Source: HGM04593 sp964512955
GTDB lineage: Bacteria > Bacteroidota > Bacteroidia > Bacteroidales > Bacteroidaceae
Assembly (NCBI GenBank): GCA_964512955.1
Contig: CAZEKX010000050.1
Coordinates: 1 to 14,477, forward strand
Reading direction: 5' to 3'
Length of the DNA: 14,477 nt
The translations under genes and the position numbers were made by a program. Positions 13,858-14,477 of this stretch are shown here, one piece after another (position 1 is the stretch's first letter; every line of letters starts with the position of its first letter). A model generated the notes under the pieces. It had not been told where the DNA came from. It searched no databases and worked only from the letters and a program-made list of their open reading frames with translations.

Positions 13858-14477
13858 CTACTCTACCTCTAAGAACCCCATTAGAAACGCATCGGGGAAG
13901 AGAAATTTCTTTTCACCGAGGGTAAATTTAACGTGAATAAACTTTTCGTTCTTGTTGATTTTGACAACCGTTCCCTTGCCAAATTTCTTGTGAACGACAA
14001 TACTGTCAATGCCGATTGATTCCAATTTGGTTTCAAGGTCTTGCTTCGTCTGTGACTCTGGCGGTGGTGCAATAGTAGCAGTTGGGCTTACAGATTGTGG
14101 TTGAACTGCGGGCGTTGGTTGTGGCTGTTCTGCTTTAACAGATGTTCTTTGCACTTCTGTATGTTTGTTTTCAACAGCCTCGCTATTTTTTGAATACGAA
14201 CTATAATCAACCTCGCTCATTGAGGATTGTTGGTTATAGAACAGTTTTTCGTATTGAGTCTTGCGTATTGTGGTATCCCAACCGCCGACTTCATCGTTAG
14301 TATGTTTGTCGATACCTGTATAGGTAAGGCTGGCATCCTCGTAACGTTTGAATTTGAATATAGCATCATTCATCAGCGGAGCATTGAACACGCCGAGCGA
14401 GCACAGCATATTGAAATCCTCGACACTCAAACCTGTAACCTTTTTGAACAAGCCCGGCTCTAACTGCGTGATAACAT
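13858..14477 (-). CDS. C-terminal part of a modular protein of unknown function
   Basis: The frame is open across the right edge, so the protein is truncated at its N-terminus; the TTG at 14451 should not be taken as the start because VITQLEPGLFKKVTGL reads continuously through it. About 205 residues are visible: a structured part ending near ...KRYEDASLTYTGID plus GGWDTTIRKTQYEKLFYNQQ, a low-complexity Gln/Pro/Thr linker (EQPQPTPAVQPQSVSP), and a final domain of about 50 residues starting IDSIVVHKKFGKGTVVKI and ending FPDAFLMGFLEVE. That last module resembles the small tudor/CarD-like beta domains at the ends of UvrD/PcrA-type helicases (HKKFGxGTV). The N-terminal text reminds me of tails of large restriction- or helicase-associated ATPases, but I cannot name the family. 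A strong hairpin follows the stop. Confidence 0.7.
   Translation of the reverse strand, partial: VITQLEPGLFKKVTGLSVEDFNMLCSLGVFNAPLMNDAIFKFKRYEDASLTYTGIDKHTNDEVGGWDTTIRKTQYEKLFYNQQSSMSEVDYSSYSKNSEAVENKHTEVQRTSVKAEQPQPTPAVQPQSVSPTATIAPPPESQTKQDLETKLESIGIDSIVVHKKFGKGTVVKINKNEKFIHVKFTLGEKKFLFPDAFLMGFLEVE

Noticed and set aside
1..14477. CRISPR arrays, tRNA or rRNA genes, insertion sequences, and defence-gene clusters
   Set aside because: No regularly spaced repeats, cloverleaf with CCA-type end, transposase motifs or recognisable multi-gene defence set was seen by eye; a dedicated scan could still find short elements.

Overview
The window looks like a chromosomal stretch of a Bacteroidota bacterium, most likely order Bacteroidales. 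The reasons are: protein families largely confined to that group (DUF4923, DUF5606, a NusB of about 307 residues with a long insertion); exact matches to the Bacteroides-type -7 promoter element TAnnTTTG at three gene starts; no clear Shine-Dalgarno sequences; and secreted proteins with short MKK-type signal peptides ending in AQ. No rRNA, tRNA, CRISPR array or insertion sequence was seen.

Layout. Bases 1-138 are the 3' tail of a zinc-type medium-chain alcohol dehydrogenase. An AT-rich HNH_2 endonuclease gene follows (182-1007); its first 37 codons are out of frame with the rest, so it is either broken or phase-variable. Two minus-strand genes come next: mnmE (tRNA wobble-uridine GTPase) and a nucleoside phosphorylase. 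Upstream of these is a minus-strand operon encoding a secreted TPR/PD40 protein, an NfeD-like membrane protein and the flotillin-like FloA; a 13-bp hairpin separates it from the phosphorylase gene.

A compact divergent promoter region (about 6485-6520) separates that operon from a plus-strand pair: ttcA (tRNA 2-thiolation PP-loop enzyme) and a DUF486 membrane protein. The pair ends in a 44-nt perfect palindrome that acts as a terminator against the convergent minus-strand block.

The minus-strand block is a housekeeping cluster, in transcription order: nusB, yajC, a ybbR-like gene, coaE, DUF5606 and DUF4923. Spacing is tight from nusB to coaE (30 nt, 12 nt, then a 4-nt overlap), followed by a 164-nt gap before the DUF5606/DUF4923 pair. 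Further right is a stand-alone double-ABC ATPase with a degenerate first ATP site, a short plus-strand coding relic, a strong hairpin, and the C-terminal part of an unidentified modular protein that runs off the right edge.

Overall, the centre is ordinary core genome (translation, tRNA modification, secretion, CoA synthesis, membrane organisation). The two edges (182-1007 and 13651-14477) look accessory. I found no convincing new multi-gene system. The best leads are the flotillin operon with its TPR/PD40 partner, the asymmetric ABC ATPase, and the frameshifted HNH nuclease.
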